Below are positions 26,056 to 34,842 of a stretch of 64,000 nucleotides of DNA, one piece after another. Origin of the DNA: Larkinella insperata (GTDB taxonomy: Bacteria; Bacteroidota; Bacteroidia; Cytophagales; Spirosomataceae); contig NZ_CP110973.1 of assembly GCF_026248825.1 (NCBI RefSeq), forward strand, positions 2,127,001 through 2,191,000. The letters are read 5' to 3'. The number at the start of each line of letters is the position of its first letter. The first letter of the stretch is position 1. Position numbers and translations under genes: made by a program. A model generated the notes under the pieces. That model was not told the DNA's origin. It searched no databases and saw only the letters and a program-made list of their open reading frames with translations.

Positions 26056-26484
26056 ATGTTACAACCAAAAAGAACCAAGTTTCGTAAGCAGCAGAAAGGC
26101 CGGGTTAAAGGCGTCGCCGGACGTGGTCACCAAATCGCTTTCGGATCGTTTGCCATCAAGTCGCTGGAACCCGGTTGGATTACAGCCCGTCAAATTGAAG
26201 CGGCTCGTATTTCCGTAACCCGCGCTATGAAACGAGAAGGCCAAGTATGGATTCGGATCTTCCCCGATAAAGTAATTACGAAAAAGCCTGCCGAAGTACG
26301 GATGGGTAAAGGGAAAGGTGCTCCCGAATATTGGGTAGCTACCATTAAGCCCGGTACGATTTTGTTTGAAGCAACCGGCGTACCGCTGGATGTGGCAAAT
26401 GAGGCCCTGCGGTTAGCAGCACAAAAGCTGCCGATCAAAACAAGATTCGTTGTTCGTCGGGATTATCAAGAAACAGAAGGCTAA
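26056..26484 (+). CDS. rplP: 50S ribosomal protein L16
   Basis: 142 residues with GRVKGVAGRGHQIAFGSFAI and the ITARQIEAARISVTRAMKR block. L16 contacts tRNA in the A site and organises the central protuberance. The arginine in GSFAIKS/LEP regions hydroxylated in some bacteria cannot be judged here. Spacing to rpsC is 50 bases. Confidence 0.98.
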   Translation: MLQPKRTKFRKQQKGRVKGVAGRGHQIAFGSFAIKSLEPGWITARQIEAARISVTRAMKREGQVWIRIFPDKVITKKPAEVRMGKGKGAPEYWVATIKPGTILFEATGVPLDVANEALRLAAQKLPIKTRFVVRRDYQETEG

Positions 26485-26549
26485 CTCGGGAAAAGGTTGC
26501 CAGTTAAGGAATGAATCCCAAAACGGGCAACTACCAACAAAATTCAGTC

Positions 26550-26744
26550 ATGAAAAAGAACGAGATTAAGTCGCTGACGGTTGAACAATTGAATGAGCAG
26601 GTAGCGGCTGAAAAAGATCGCTTGCAAAAGTTAAAGTTTGCGCACGCTATTTCGCCAATCGAAAACCCGTTGCGAATTCGCACAACGCGAAAACTGATTG
26701 CTCAATTACTGACCGAGCTGACTAGTAAACAAAAAGCCAGCTAA
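26550..26744 (+). CDS. rpmC: 50S ribosomal protein L29
   Basis: 64 residues from MKKNEIKSLTVEQLNEQ at 26550. An in-frame ATG at 26511 would add 13 residues that do not resemble L29. Two long helices (about 8-35 and 42-60) with the usual NPLRIRTTRKLIAQLLTEL ending identify it. L29 sits next to L23 at the tunnel exit. Confidence 0.96.
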   Translation: MKKNEIKSLTVEQLNEQVAAEKDRLQKLKFAHAISPIENPLRIRTTRKLIAQLLTELTSKQKAS

Positions 26745-26761
26745 TTTAACGGTATTGACTC

Positions 26762-27025
26762 ATGGAGCAGCAAGGAAGAAATCTAAGAAAAGAAAGAATT
26801 GGTAAAGTGGTCAGCAACAAAATGGAAAAATCCATTACAGTTGCGGTCGATCGGAAAGTGCAGCACCCAATTTATGGGAAATTTATGCACCGTACGAAGA
26901 AGTTCATGGCCCACGACGAGAAAAATGAGTGCGGAATCGGAGATACCGTTCGCATTATGGAGACCCGTCCGTTGAGCAAGAACAAATGTTGGCGGTTAGT
27001 CGAAATCATTGAAAAGGCGAAGTAA
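26762..27025 (+). CDS. rpsQ: 30S ribosomal protein S17
   Basis: 87 residues with the OB-fold signature KVVSNKMEKSITVAVDRKV and DTVRIMETRPLSKNKCWRL. An early 16S rRNA-binding protein of the body. It is tightly packed: 17 bases after rpmC and two before rplN. Confidence 0.98.
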   Translation: MEQQGRNLRKERIGKVVSNKMEKSITVAVDRKVQHPIYGKFMHRTKKFMAHDEKNECGIGDTVRIMETRPLSKNKCWRLVEIIEKAK

Positions 27026-27027
27026 TC

Positions 27028-27396
27028 ATGATCCAGCAAGAATCACGTTTGGGCGTAGCCGATAACAGCGGTGCCAAAGAAGTACTTTGCATCCGGGTAC
27101 TGGGTGGAACCGGCAAGCGTTTCGCTACAGTTGGAGATAAAATTGTAGTGACGGTAAAACAGGCACTTTCTTCAAGTAACATGAAGAAAGGGACAGTTTC
27201 CAAAGCGGTAGTCGTTCGGACTAAGAAGGAGGTACGCCGGAAAGACGGGTCGTACATCCGGTTTGAAGATAACGCGGCTGTGCTGCTGAACAACAATGAC
27301 GAGCCCCGGGGCACCCGCATTTTTGGGCCCGTAGCCCGTGAATTGCGCGAGAAGCAGTTTATGAAAATCGTTTCCTTAGCTCCAGAAGTATTGTAA
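27028..27396 (+). CDS. rplN: 50S ribosomal protein L14
   Basis: 122 residues starting MIQQESRLGVADNSGAKEVL, the standard L14 opening, ending ELREKQFMKIVSLAPEVL. L14 forms intersubunit bridges and is the docking site of the silencing factor RsfS. Two bases before rplX. Confidence 0.98.
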   Translation: MIQQESRLGVADNSGAKEVLCIRVLGGTGKRFATVGDKIVVTVKQALSSSNMKKGTVSKAVVVRTKKEVRRKDGSYIRFEDNAAVLLNNNDEPRGTRIFGPVARELREKQFMKIVSLAPEVL

Positions 27397-27398
27397 CT

Positions 27399-27737
27399 AT
27401 GAAGAATGTAGCAGATAAACCTGCGAAGTTACACATCAAAAAAGGAGATACTGTCAAAGTTATTTCCGGTAACTCGAAGGGTCAAACCGGTACGATATTG
27501 CGCGTTTTGGTCGATAAACAACGCGCCGTGGTTGAAGGAGTGAATATGATCACCAAACACGTAAAACCATCGGCAGCCAACCCCCAGGGGAGTTTGGAAA
27601 AGCGTGAAGGAACAATTCACATCAGCAATCTGATGATCATTGATCCAACGACTAACGAACCTTCCCGGACTGGCCGCAAACTGAACGATAAAGGTAAGTT
27701 GCAACGATTCTCGAAGAAATCGGGTAATTTTATCTAA
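27399..27737 (+). CDS. rplX: 50S ribosomal protein L24
   Basis: 112 residues with a KOW motif near residues 15-40 (KKGDTVKVISGNSKGQTGTI). L24 is an assembly initiator of the 50S subunit. Standard length. Confidence 0.98.
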   Translation: MKNVADKPAKLHIKKGDTVKVISGNSKGQTGTILRVLVDKQRAVVEGVNMITKHVKPSAANPQGSLEKREGTIHISNLMIIDPTTNEPSRTGRKLNDKGKLQRFSKKSGNFI

Positions 27738-27774
27738 TTTATTAGGAATCAGGAACGTATAACAAGGTACGAAA

Positions 27775-28329
27775 GTGGCAACTCCGAGACTGAAAGAGAA
27801 ATATACGAACGAAATCGTGTCCCAACTGAAGGAAAAGTTTCAGTACAAAAGCATCATGCAGGTGCCGAAACTGTCCAAAATTGTTGTTAACAAGGGGATT
27901 GGGGCCGCCGTTGCAGATAAGAAATTAGTAGATGTAGGTGTAGATGAACTGACTATGATTACAGGTCAGAAGGCTGTACCGACGATTGCGAAAAAAGCCG
28001 TCTCTAACTTCAAACTGCGTGAAGGAATGCCGATCGGGGCGAAAGTTACCCTGCGCGGAGAAAAGATGTATGAGTTCCTGGATCGTCTGACCGCTGTTGC
28101 TCTACCGCGCGTTCGTGACTTCAAAGGAATCAGCGACAAGGGCTTCGATGGTCGTGGTAACTACACGTTCGGTGTTCAGGAGCAGATCATTTTTCCGGAA
28201 ATTACGATCGACAAAGTGAATCGGATTTCAGGAATGGACATTACGTTCGTTACAACGGCGAACACGGATGAAGAAAGCTTTGCATTATTGAAAGCGTTGG
28301 GCATGCCCTTCGCCGGAGGTAAAAAATAA
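27775..28329 (+). CDS. rplE: 50S ribosomal protein L5
   Basis: 184 residues starting at GTG (MATPRLKEKYTNEIV). The L5 signatures KIVVNKGIG, QKAVPTIAKKAVSNFKLREG and IFPEI are present. L5 binds 5S rRNA and contacts P-site tRNA and S13. The GTG start is one of several non-ATG starts in the window. Confidence 0.98.
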   Translation: MATPRLKEKYTNEIVSQLKEKFQYKSIMQVPKLSKIVVNKGIGAAVADKKLVDVGVDELTMITGQKAVPTIAKKAVSNFKLREGMPIGAKVTLRGEKMYEFLDRLTAVALPRVRDFKGISDKGFDGRGNYTFGVQEQIIFPEITIDKVNRISGMDITFVTTANTDEESFALLKALGMPFAGGKK

Positions 28330-28349
28330 CGCATAACGCGACTAAAAAC

Positions 28350-28619
28350 ATGGCAAAAGAATCCATCAAAGCAAGAGAGCGTAAGCGGATTGCCTTAGTT
28401 GCAAAGTACGCTACAAAGCGTGCTGCACTGAAAGCAGCTGGTGATTACGCCGGATTAGATAAACTGCCGAAAAACGCTTCTCCGGTGCGCCTGCACAATC
28501 GGTGTAAGTTGACAGGCCGCCCACGTGGGTATATGCGGAAGTTTGGTATCTCCCGCGTAACCTTCCGCGAAATGGCCTCGGCTGGTAAGATCCCGGGTGT
28601 AACAAAGTCAAGCTGGTAA
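28350..28619 (+). CDS. rpsN: 30S ribosomal protein S14, zinc-free form
   Basis: 89 residues with LHNRCKLTGRPRGYMRKFGI and a KSSW end. The length and the lack of paired CxxC motifs mark the C-minus (zinc-independent) form. Its position in the spc operon after L5 is standard. Confidence 0.98.
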   Translation: MAKESIKARERKRIALVAKYATKRAALKAAGDYAGLDKLPKNASPVRLHNRCKLTGRPRGYMRKFGISRVTFREMASAGKIPGVTKSSW

Positions 28620-28655
28620 GTTTTACGCTATCTAGCGATTATCAAAACAATTCCC

Positions 28656-28663
28656 TAATTTTG
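28656..28663 (+). promoter_or_regulatory. Candidate internal promoter before rpsH
   Basis: TAATTTTG matches TAnnTTTG exactly in the 86-base spacer before rpsH, but no good -33 box stands at the usual distance. It could raise expression of the distal half of the operon. Confidence 0.35.
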
Positions 28664-28705
28664 CAGGCCCGTTTGAAAAGGCTTGCAGTTACTAATCAGG
28701 AGGAA

Positions 28706-29104
28706 ATGAATACTGATCCCATAGCAGATTATCTGACTCGCATCAGAAATGCGATCCGCGCCAAGCACCGGGTCGTCGAAATTCCTGCTTCCAATATAAA
28801 GAAGGAGATCACTAAGGTACTCTTTGATAAAGGCTTCATCCAGAACTACCGGTTCGATGAGACAGGCCCCCAAGGAAGTATCAAGATTGCGCTGAAGTAT
28901 AATCCTGTAACGAAACAGCCAGCAATTGTTGACTTGCAGCGGGTAAGCCGTCCAGGTCTGCGTCAGTACAAAGGAGCTACGGACATTCCGCGCATCTTCA
29001 ACGGCCTAGGTGTCGCCATCGTCTCTACTTCAAAAGGAGTTATGACGGACAAGGAAGCCCGGACGCTGAACGTAGGTGGTGAGGTATTGTGTTACGTATA
29101 TTAA
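28706..29104 (+). CDS. rpsH: 30S ribosomal protein S8
   Basis: 132 residues from MNTDPIADYLTRIRNAIRAK. A TTG at 28661 would add 15 unlikely residues. The C-terminal signature RVSRPGLRQYKG and GVAIVSTSKGVMTD are present. AGGAGG stands at 28698-28703, rare in this lineage and unusually close (two bases) to the start. In E. coli S8 represses the spc operon. Confidence 0.97.
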   Translation: MNTDPIADYLTRIRNAIRAKHRVVEIPASNIKKEITKVLFDKGFIQNYRFDETGPQGSIKIALKYNPVTKQPAIVDLQRVSRPGLRQYKGATDIPRIFNGLGVAIVSTSKGVMTDKEARTLNVGGEVLCYVY

Positions 29105-29113
29105 TCAGAAACT

Positions 29114-29671
29114 ATGTCACGCGTAGGTAATAAAATCATTGCACTGCCCGAGAAAGTATCAGTTTCGGTCGAGAACGGTAACACAGTTACGGTGAAAGGC
29201 CCGAAGGGAACACTGTCGCAGAGCATCAACCCGGACATCAAACTGGAAATCGCTGACGGCGAACTGAAAGTGGTTCGTCCCAATGATCAGAAGCGTTTTA
29301 AATCCCTACACGGATTGTATCGCGCTCTGGTAAACAACATGGTAACAGGCGTTAGCACGGGTTACCGGATTGAACTTGAAATTGTAGGGGTCGGTTACAA
29401 AGCTGTTGCCTCAAACAATATCCTTCAGTTGACTTTAGGTTATTCGCACGATATTTACGTTGCGATTCCGAATGAGCTGAATGTAACGGCTGTTACGGAG
29501 AAAGGGCAAAACCCGAAAGTGATTCTGGAAGGGATTGACAAGCAACTGATCGGTGATGTAGCCGCCAAGATTCGGTCCCTGCGTAAAGTGGAGCCGTACA
29601 AAGGTAAAGGTATCCGGTTTGTGGGCGAAGCAATCCGTCGTAAAGCTGGTAAATCTGCTTCTAAGAAATAA
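29114..29671 (+). CDS. rplF: 50S ribosomal protein L6
   Basis: 185 residues with two repeated L6 folds; the C-terminal signature EPYKGKGIRFVGEAIRRKAG is clear. It lies at the base of the L7/L12 stalk near the factor-binding site. Ten bases after rpsH. Confidence 0.98.
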   Translation: MSRVGNKIIALPEKVSVSVENGNTVTVKGPKGTLSQSINPDIKLEIADGELKVVRPNDQKRFKSLHGLYRALVNNMVTGVSTGYRIELEIVGVGYKAVASNNILQLTLGYSHDIYVAIPNELNVTAVTEKGQNPKVILEGIDKQLIGDVAAKIRSLRKVEPYKGKGIRFVGEAIRRKAGKSASKK

Positions 29672-29709
29672 GCAGTAATAGGTGAACCATATAATAAGCA
29701 CAGGCGAAA

Positions 29710-30066
29710 ATGGCTGTCACAAAAGAAAGCAGGAGACTGCGCATTAAAAGACATATTCGGAATAAAGTATCCGGAACGGCAGATCAGCCGAGATTATCAG
29801 TGTTCCGGTCAAACTCCCGGATTTATGCTCAAATCATTGATGATGAGAAAGGCCACACGCTGGTGAGTGCATCTTCAATTGATATTAACGGCAAAGATAA
29901 AAAAGGCGTCAACGTTGACACGGCAAAACAAGTCGGACAAGCGTTGGCGGAGAAAGCAACTACCAACGGCATTACCAAGGTAGTTTTTGATCGGAACGGT
30001 TATTTGTATCATGGTAAGGTGAAAGCTTTGGCCGACGGTGCTAGAGAAGGCGGCCTTCAATTTTAA
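29710..30066 (+). CDS. rplR: 50S ribosomal protein L18
   Basis: 118 residues. The 5S rRNA-binding core is seen in RPRLSVFRSN-like PRLSVFRSNSRIYAQIIDD and the C-terminal KVVFDRNGYLYHGKVKALAD. Normal length, eight bases before rpsE. Confidence 0.97.
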   Translation: MAVTKESRRLRIKRHIRNKVSGTADQPRLSVFRSNSRIYAQIIDDEKGHTLVSASSIDINGKDKKGVNVDTAKQVGQALAEKATTNGITKVVFDRNGYLYHGKVKALADGAREGGLQF

Positions 30067-30074
30067 GCAAAACA

Positions 30075-30590
30075 ATGGTAACCAGCACAAGACCTGCTAA
30101 AGTTAACGAATCAGACCTGAAGGAACGCGTGGTAGCTATCAATCGCGTTGCAAAGGTGGTGAAAGGTGGTCGGCGTTTTAGCTTTGCCGCTATTGTTGTC
30201 GTCGGTGACAGCAACGGTGTGGTTGGCTACGGCCTGGGCAAAGCAAACGAAGTAACGGATGCTATTGCTAAAGGAATTGAGGATGCGAAAAAGAACCTGG
30301 TACAGGTTCCTTTGCTGAAACATACAGTTCCTCACGAAATGGAAGGAAAATTCAGCGGTGGTTTTGTCCTGCTGAAACCTGCTTCAGCCGGTACAGGCGT
30401 TATTGCTGGTGGAGCTATGCGTGCCGTTCTGGAGAGCGCAGGTATCCGCGATGTATTGGCCAAATCAAAAGGTTCTTCCAATCCGCACAACGTAGTTAAA
30501 GCGACTATCGATGCGCTGCTGAAAATGCGGGCTCCGCATCAGGTGGCATTTCAGCGTGGAGTGAAGCTGAGTAAGGTTTTCAACGGATAA
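30075..30590 (+). CDS. rpsE: 30S ribosomal protein S5
   Basis: 171 residues with the double-stranded-RNA-binding-like N-domain (LKERVVAINRVAKVVKGGRR, FAAIVVVGDSNGVVGYGLGK) and a normal C-domain. S5 is located at the mRNA entry site and affects decoding accuracy; spectinomycin-contact loop residues lie in the KVVKGGRRFSF stretch. Confidence 0.98.
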   Translation: MVTSTRPAKVNESDLKERVVAINRVAKVVKGGRRFSFAAIVVVGDSNGVVGYGLGKANEVTDAIAKGIEDAKKNLVQVPLLKHTVPHEMEGKFSGGFVLLKPASAGTGVIAGGAMRAVLESAGIRDVLAKSKGSSNPHNVVKATIDALLKMRAPHQVAFQRGVKLSKVFNG

Positions 30591-30614
30591 GCGTCCTTTA
30601 TAACTGCAATAGAA

Positions 30615-30794
30615 ATGGCACGGATTAAAATCACACAGGTTCGCAGCATCATTAAGCGGCCGAAAACACAGAAGCTAGCGATTCAGTCGCTGGGTCTGGG
30701 AAAAATCAACCGTAGCGTTTCATTGGAATACAATGACGCAGTCGGTGGAATCATCCGTAAAGTACAACATTTAATTAAAGTAGAAGAAATTTAA
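30615..30794 (+). CDS. rpmD: 50S ribosomal protein L30
   Basis: 59 residues from ATG at 30615: MARIKITQVRSIIKRPKTQK opening, then LAIQSLGLGKINRSV. This short frame sits between rpsE and rplO, the conserved place for rpmD, four bases before rplO. The pattern of a ferredoxin-like small L30 is complete. Confidence 0.96.
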   Translation: MARIKITQVRSIIKRPKTQKLAIQSLGLGKINRSVSLEYNDAVGGIIRKVQHLIKVEEI

Positions 30795-30798
30795 TCTC

Positions 30799-31245
30799 AT
30801 GAATCTGAATACGCTTAAACCTGCGCAAGGATCCGTCCGGGAGCGCAAGCGAGTAGGTCGAGGTACGGGTTCTGGCATGGGTGGCACGTCCACCCGTGGC
30901 CATAAAGGCGCCCAATCGCGTTCTGGTTACAGCGCGAAGAAAAACTTCGAAGGTGGTCAAATGCCCTTGCAACGCCGGGTGCCGAAATTTGGCTTTAAAA
31001 ATATTAACCGGGTTGAGTATAAGCCAATTAACCTGGATACACTTCAGCAACTGATCGAAAAAGCTGGTGTTACTTCGATCGATGTTGATGTGTTGCTACA
31101 AAACGGTTTAGTCGGTAAAAACGACAAAATAAAAATTTTGAGCCGGGGCGAATTGTCTTCTGCAATCGAAGTAAAAGCACATAGCTTTTCGCAGAAAGCG
31201 ATTGAGGTTATTGAGAAAGCAGGCGGTAAAGCAATTAAGCTCTAA
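30799..31245 (+). CDS. rplO: 50S ribosomal protein L15
   Basis: 148 residues starting MNLNTLKPAQGSVRERKRVG with the glycine-rich GTGSGMGGTSTRGHKGAQSR stretch and a C-terminal globular part (AIEVIEKAGGKAIKL). L15 is a late 50S assembly protein. Spacing of 84 bases to secY holds a candidate promoter. Confidence 0.98.
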   Translation: MNLNTLKPAQGSVRERKRVGRGTGSGMGGTSTRGHKGAQSRSGYSAKKNFEGGQMPLQRRVPKFGFKNINRVEYKPINLDTLQQLIEKAGVTSIDVDVLLQNGLVGKNDKIKILSRGELSSAIEVKAHSFSQKAIEVIEKAGGKAIKL

Positions 31246-31287
31246 TCAGCTCGCTCGTTCGTAGTAGATTTAGCCAATATTTTTTCG

Positions 31288-31295
31288 TAAATTTG
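31288..31295 (+). promoter_or_regulatory. Candidate internal promoter before secY
   Basis: TAAATTTG matches the -7 consensus exactly 34 bases before the secY start; the -33 region is not convincing. It may give secY and the following genes independent transcription. Confidence 0.35.
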
Positions 31296-31329
31296 TTGAC
31301 TTTTTTCGGACGAGCAGCTTGATACACTA

Positions 31330-32643
31330 ATGAAACGATTAATCACAACCCTTCAGAATATTTTTTCGATTGAGGAACTGCGTACCCGCATTCTCAACAC
31401 CTTGTTGTTTGTGACGGTTTTTCGCTTGGGCTCTCAGATCGTACTACCCGGTGTTGATCCGGATAGACTAAATCTGACTCCGCAAGGGTTGTTAGGTTTG
31501 GTAGATATTTTTGTGGGAGGAGCTTTTAGTAAAGCATCAATCTTTGCGCTGGGAATTATGCCATATATCTCGGCATCGATTGCCATACAGCTCCTAACGC
31601 TAGCATTACCTTACTTCCAAAAAATGCAGAAGGAAGGTGAGTCGGGTCGCAAACGGTTGAATCAAATCACCCGGGTGTTAACGATTTTCGTTACAGCTGC
31701 GCAGGCCATTACTTACTTGACTACGACCATTCCGAACGAAGCTGTGATGATCAATCCAACAACGTTTCGGATCGTGTCTGTGTTTATCCTGACCGGTGGC
31801 ACCATTTTCTGTATGTGGTTAGGTGAGCGGATTACGGATAAGGGAATCGGTAACGGGATTTCCATGCTGATTATGATTGGCATTGTGTCTCGCTTTCCAG
31901 GCGCGGTTTACGGAGAAGCTTTATCCCGTGGATCGGGTGGTGCACTCCTCTTCGTCCTAGAGATTGTTGCTCTTTTCTTTGTTGTAATGGGCGCTGTTGT
32001 ACTGACCCAGGCTGTTCGTCGGATACCCATTCAATATGCAAAACAAGTAGTTGGCAATAAAGTAGTGGGTGGTCAACGTCAATATTTACCACTGAAATTG
32101 AACGCTGCCGGTGTGATGCCCATCATTTTTGCTCAGGCTTTGATGTTCGTACCATCATTGGTTGCCTCTTTCTTCGCTGAGAAAAGTGATTTGGCGGGAT
32201 CGGTACAGACGGTTTTCTCCGATTATACGTCTTGGCAGTACAATGTGCTGTTTGCCGTATTGATCATTGTCTTTACCTTTTTTTACACGGCAATTTCAGT
32301 CAACCCGAATCAGATCGCGGATGATATGAAACGGAGCGGAGGTTTTATCCCGGGTGTTAAACCTGGTTTTATGACCTCTGAATACATTGGACAGGTACTG
32401 GACCGGATTACCCTTCCAGGGGCATTGATGTTGGCAACAGTAGCTATATTACCTGCTATTGCTGCTCTGATGGGAATGACGCGAAATTTCTCGCAGTTCT
32501 TTGGAGGGACCTCCCTGCTAATTATGGTCGGTGTTGTGCTGGATACGTTGCAGCAAATAGAAAGTTATCTTTTGATGCGCCGTTACGAAGGCTTGATGAA
32601 GTCAGGACGTGTAACGGGCCGCACAGAAAGTGTAACCGCCTAA
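31330..32643 (+). CDS. secY: Preprotein translocase subunit SecY
   Basis: 437 residues with about ten membrane spans, the pore of the Sec translocon. The plug and TM2 region (GLLGLVDIFVGGAFSKASIF, ALGIMPYISASIAIQLL) and the C-terminal ribosome/SecA-contact loop (QIADDMKRSGGFIPGVKPG) are typical. Position after rplO is the standard spc order. Nine bases before map. Confidence 0.98.
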   Translation: MKRLITTLQNIFSIEELRTRILNTLLFVTVFRLGSQIVLPGVDPDRLNLTPQGLLGLVDIFVGGAFSKASIFALGIMPYISASIAIQLLTLALPYFQKMQKEGESGRKRLNQITRVLTIFVTAAQAITYLTTTIPNEAVMINPTTFRIVSVFILTGGTIFCMWLGERITDKGIGNGISMLIMIGIVSRFPGAVYGEALSRGSGGALLFVLEIVALFFVVMGAVVLTQAVRRIPIQYAKQVVGNKVVGGQRQYLPLKLNAAGVMPIIFAQALMFVPSLVASFFAEKSDLAGSVQTVFSDYTSWQYNVLFAVLIIVFTFFYTAISVNPNQIADDMKRSGGFIPGVKPGFMTSEYIGQVLDRITLPGALMLATVAILPAIAALMGMTRNFSQFFGGTSLLIMVGVVLDTLQQIESYLLMRRYEGLMKSGRVTGRTESVTA

Positions 32644-32652
32644 GGTAAGAAA

Positions 32653-33465
32653 ATGATTTACCTGAAATCAGACGCCGAAATAGAGTTGATGAGAATCAGC
32701 GGCCAGGTTCTTGGTAAAGCTCATGCTGAAGTTGCTAAGCGGATTCGTCCGGGTGTAACGACGAAGGAATTGGATCGCGTGGCTGAAGAGTATATTCGTG
32801 ATAACGGCGGTATTCCTTCCTTCAAAGGGTTTAACAATTTTCCGGCGTCCCTGTGTATCTCCGTGAATGAAACCGTTGTGCACGGATTTCCGAGCAAGTA
32901 CGAACTAAAGGAAGGGGACATCATTTCGATTGATTGCGGAGTGAAACTTAACGGATACCATAGTGACAGCGCTTACACGTATCCTATTGGTGAAATTAGT
33001 CCAGAAGTCCGCGATTTGCTCGTCCGTACGAAGCAATCTTTGTACTACGGCATTGAGAAAGCTGTGGAAGGAAACCGGATTGGTGATATTGGATTTGCCG
33101 TACAAAGTTACGTAGAGAAGTTTGGTTATTCTGTTGTTCGAGAGTTAGTCGGTCATGGTCTTGGAAAAAGCCTGCACGAAAGCCCCGAAGTTCCCAACTA
33201 CGGTAAACGAGGTCAAGGAATTAAGCTTAAAGAGGGGATGGTGCTGGCGATTGAGCCGATGGTGAACTTAGGAAAGAAAAACATCGTTCAGGAAAGAGAC
33301 GGCTGGACCATTCGAACTGCTGACCGTAAGCCGTCTGCTCATTTTGAACATTCGGTAGCCATTCGAAAAGGAAAGCCGGAAATATTGACCACATTCCAAT
33401 ATATTGAAGAAGTAACGGCAAACACCAGTTTAATGGTTGAAGCCGCTGAAGCGACCATAATGTAA
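32653..33465 (+). CDS. map: Type I methionine aminopeptidase
   Basis: 270 residues. It removes the initiator Met from new proteins. Metal ligands of the pita-bread fold are visible: the Asp pair in SIDCGVKLNGYHSDSAYTY, the His in VVRELVGHGLGKSLHE, and the glutamates in VLAIEPMV and near AHFEHSVAI. It follows secY and is four bases from infA, as in many Gram-positive and Bacteroidota genomes. Confidence 0.98.
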   Translation: MIYLKSDAEIELMRISGQVLGKAHAEVAKRIRPGVTTKELDRVAEEYIRDNGGIPSFKGFNNFPASLCISVNETVVHGFPSKYELKEGDIISIDCGVKLNGYHSDSAYTYPIGEISPEVRDLLVRTKQSLYYGIEKAVEGNRIGDIGFAVQSYVEKFGYSVVRELVGHGLGKSLHESPEVPNYGKRGQGIKLKEGMVLAIEPMVNLGKKNIVQERDGWTIRTADRKPSAHFEHSVAIRKGKPEILTTFQYIEEVTANTSLMVEAAEATIM

Positions 33466-33468
33466 CGA

Positions 33469-33687
33469 ATGGCAAAACAGACATCCATCGAACAAGACGG
33501 TACCATTGTAGAAGCACTCTCCAATGCGATGTTTCGTGTACAACTCGAAAATAAGCATGAAGTAATTGCTCACATTTCTGGGAAAATGCGGATGAATTAC
33601 ATTAAGATTTTGCCGGGTGACCGCGTAAAGTTGGAGATGTCACCGTATGATCTGACAAAAGCACGAATTGTTTATCGATATAAATAA
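33469..33687 (+). CDS. infA: Translation initiation factor IF-1
   Basis: 72 residues forming one S1/OB domain, with IEQDGTIVEALSNAMFRVQL and SGKMRMNYIKILPGDRV. IF-1 occupies the A site during initiation. Length and order (map-infA-rpmJ) are canonical. Confidence 0.98.
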   Translation: MAKQTSIEQDGTIVEALSNAMFRVQLENKHEVIAHISGKMRMNYIKILPGDRVKLEMSPYDLTKARIVYRYK

Positions 33688-33744
33688 CGCTTGGCGTTAA
33701 GCAATTTTTGAGACCGAGCAGTAGATCTTAAACGAAGGGAAACC

Positions 33745-33861
33745 ATGAAAGTCAAAGCGTCTATTAAAAAGCGCAGCGCTGAATGTAAAGTGATTCGCCG
33801 GAAGGGCAAACTTTACGTTATTAACAAAAAGAATCCAAGATACAAACAAAGACAAGGATAA
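33745..33861 (+). CDS. rpmJ: 50S ribosomal protein L36, zinc-free variant
   Basis: 38 residues, MKVKASIKKRSAECKVIRRK onward to KNPRYKQRQG. Its position between infA and rpsM is the standard one. Of the usual three Cys and one His zinc ligands only one Cys remains (C14), so this is a C-minus form that cannot hold the zinc ribbon in the normal way. Confidence 0.96.
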   Translation: MKVKASIKKRSAECKVIRRKGKLYVINKKNPRYKQRQG

Positions 33862-33870
33862 TCACTGAAT

Positions 33871-34248
33871 ATGGCACGTATCGCAGGGGTTGATATTCCC
33901 GACCGGAAGCGCGGTGAAATTGCGTTGACCTACATCTTTGGCATTGGCCGTAGTTCAGCGCAGACGATTTTAAACAGAGCAGGCGTTTCTGTTGACAAAA
34001 AGGTTAGCGAATGGAATGACGAAGAGTCAAACGCCATTCGGACCATCATCAGCGGAGAATACAAAGTAGAAGGTGCGCTGAAATCTGAGGTCCAACTGAA
34101 CATCAAACGTCTGATGGACATCGGATGTTACCGGGGCCTTCGGCACCGGAAAGGTTTGCCGGTTCGTGGACAGCATACGAAGAATAACTCTCGTACGCGG
34201 AAAGGTAAACGTAAGACCGTAGCGAACAAGAAGAAAGCAACTAAATAA
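33871..34248 (+). CDS. rpsM: 30S ribosomal protein S13
   Basis: 125 residues starting MARIAGVDIPDRKRGEIALT, ending in the basic tail GQHTKNNSRTRKGKRKTVAN that reaches toward P-site tRNA. S13 forms head-central-protuberance bridges with L5. Canonical length. The 84-base spacer after it is AT-rich with an imperfect inverted repeat. Confidence 0.98.
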   Translation: MARIAGVDIPDRKRGEIALTYIFGIGRSSAQTILNRAGVSVDKKVSEWNDEESNAIRTIISGEYKVEGALKSEVQLNIKRLMDIGCYRGLRHRKGLPVRGQHTKNNSRTRKGKRKTVANKKKATK

Positions 34249-34332
34249 TAAGGTTTAAAGTTTGAAGTTTAGGTTTTACAAGCCGTTGTGCTTTTAAAGC
34301 TTAGACTTTGAACGTTAAACGATCAACTAACA

Positions 34333-34728
34333 ATGGCTCAGGCAAAACGCAAGGATAAAGCGAAAAAACGGGTAGTAGTGGTTGAACCTGTTGGTCAGGT
34401 TCACATCCGGGCTTCGTTCAACAACATCATCATTTCTATTACTAACAGTTCCGGCCAGGTAATCTCTTGGGCGTCGGCAGGTAAAATGGGCTTTAAAGGC
34501 TCAAAGAAGAACACGCCGTATGCCGCACAGACTGCTGCTCAGAACTGCGCCACGGTAGCGCATGACCTAGGAATGCGCAAAGCCGAAGTTTTTGTTAAAG
34601 GACCGGGTTCAGGCCGTGAATCGGCTATCCGTACTATCCAGAACTCTGGTATTGAAGTGACGTCGATCAAAGATATCACTCCGTTGCCCCACAACGGTTG
34701 CCGCCCCCCCAAACGCCGTCGCGTTTAA
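34333..34728 (+). CDS. rpsK: 30S ribosomal protein S11
   Basis: 131 residues with HIRASFNNIIISITNSSGQV, KNTPYAAQTAAQ and the C-terminal DITPLPHNGCRPPKRRRV. S11 lies on the platform near the E site. Normal alpha-operon order. Confidence 0.98.
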   Translation: MAQAKRKDKAKKRVVVVEPVGQVHIRASFNNIIISITNSSGQVISWASAGKMGFKGSKKNTPYAAQTAAQNCATVAHDLGMRKAEVFVKGPGSGRESAIRTIQNSGIEVTSIKDITPLPHNGCRPPKRRRV

Positions 34729-34842
34729 TCAATATTGTTCAGTTATGCAGTTCACTGTTAAGAAGCTGCTCCATCAATGAATACGGACAGGCGACATTAG
34801 GTTGTGTCTGTTCTTTTTCGTTATTCATTATTTACGTTACAA

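Noticed and set aside
34249..34332. An AT-rich imperfect inverted repeat (GTTTAAAGTTTGAAG and related) between rpsM and rpsK
   Set aside because: Mismatched and without a T-run; probably spacer low complexity. A genome-wide repeat search would be needed to call it a repeat family.
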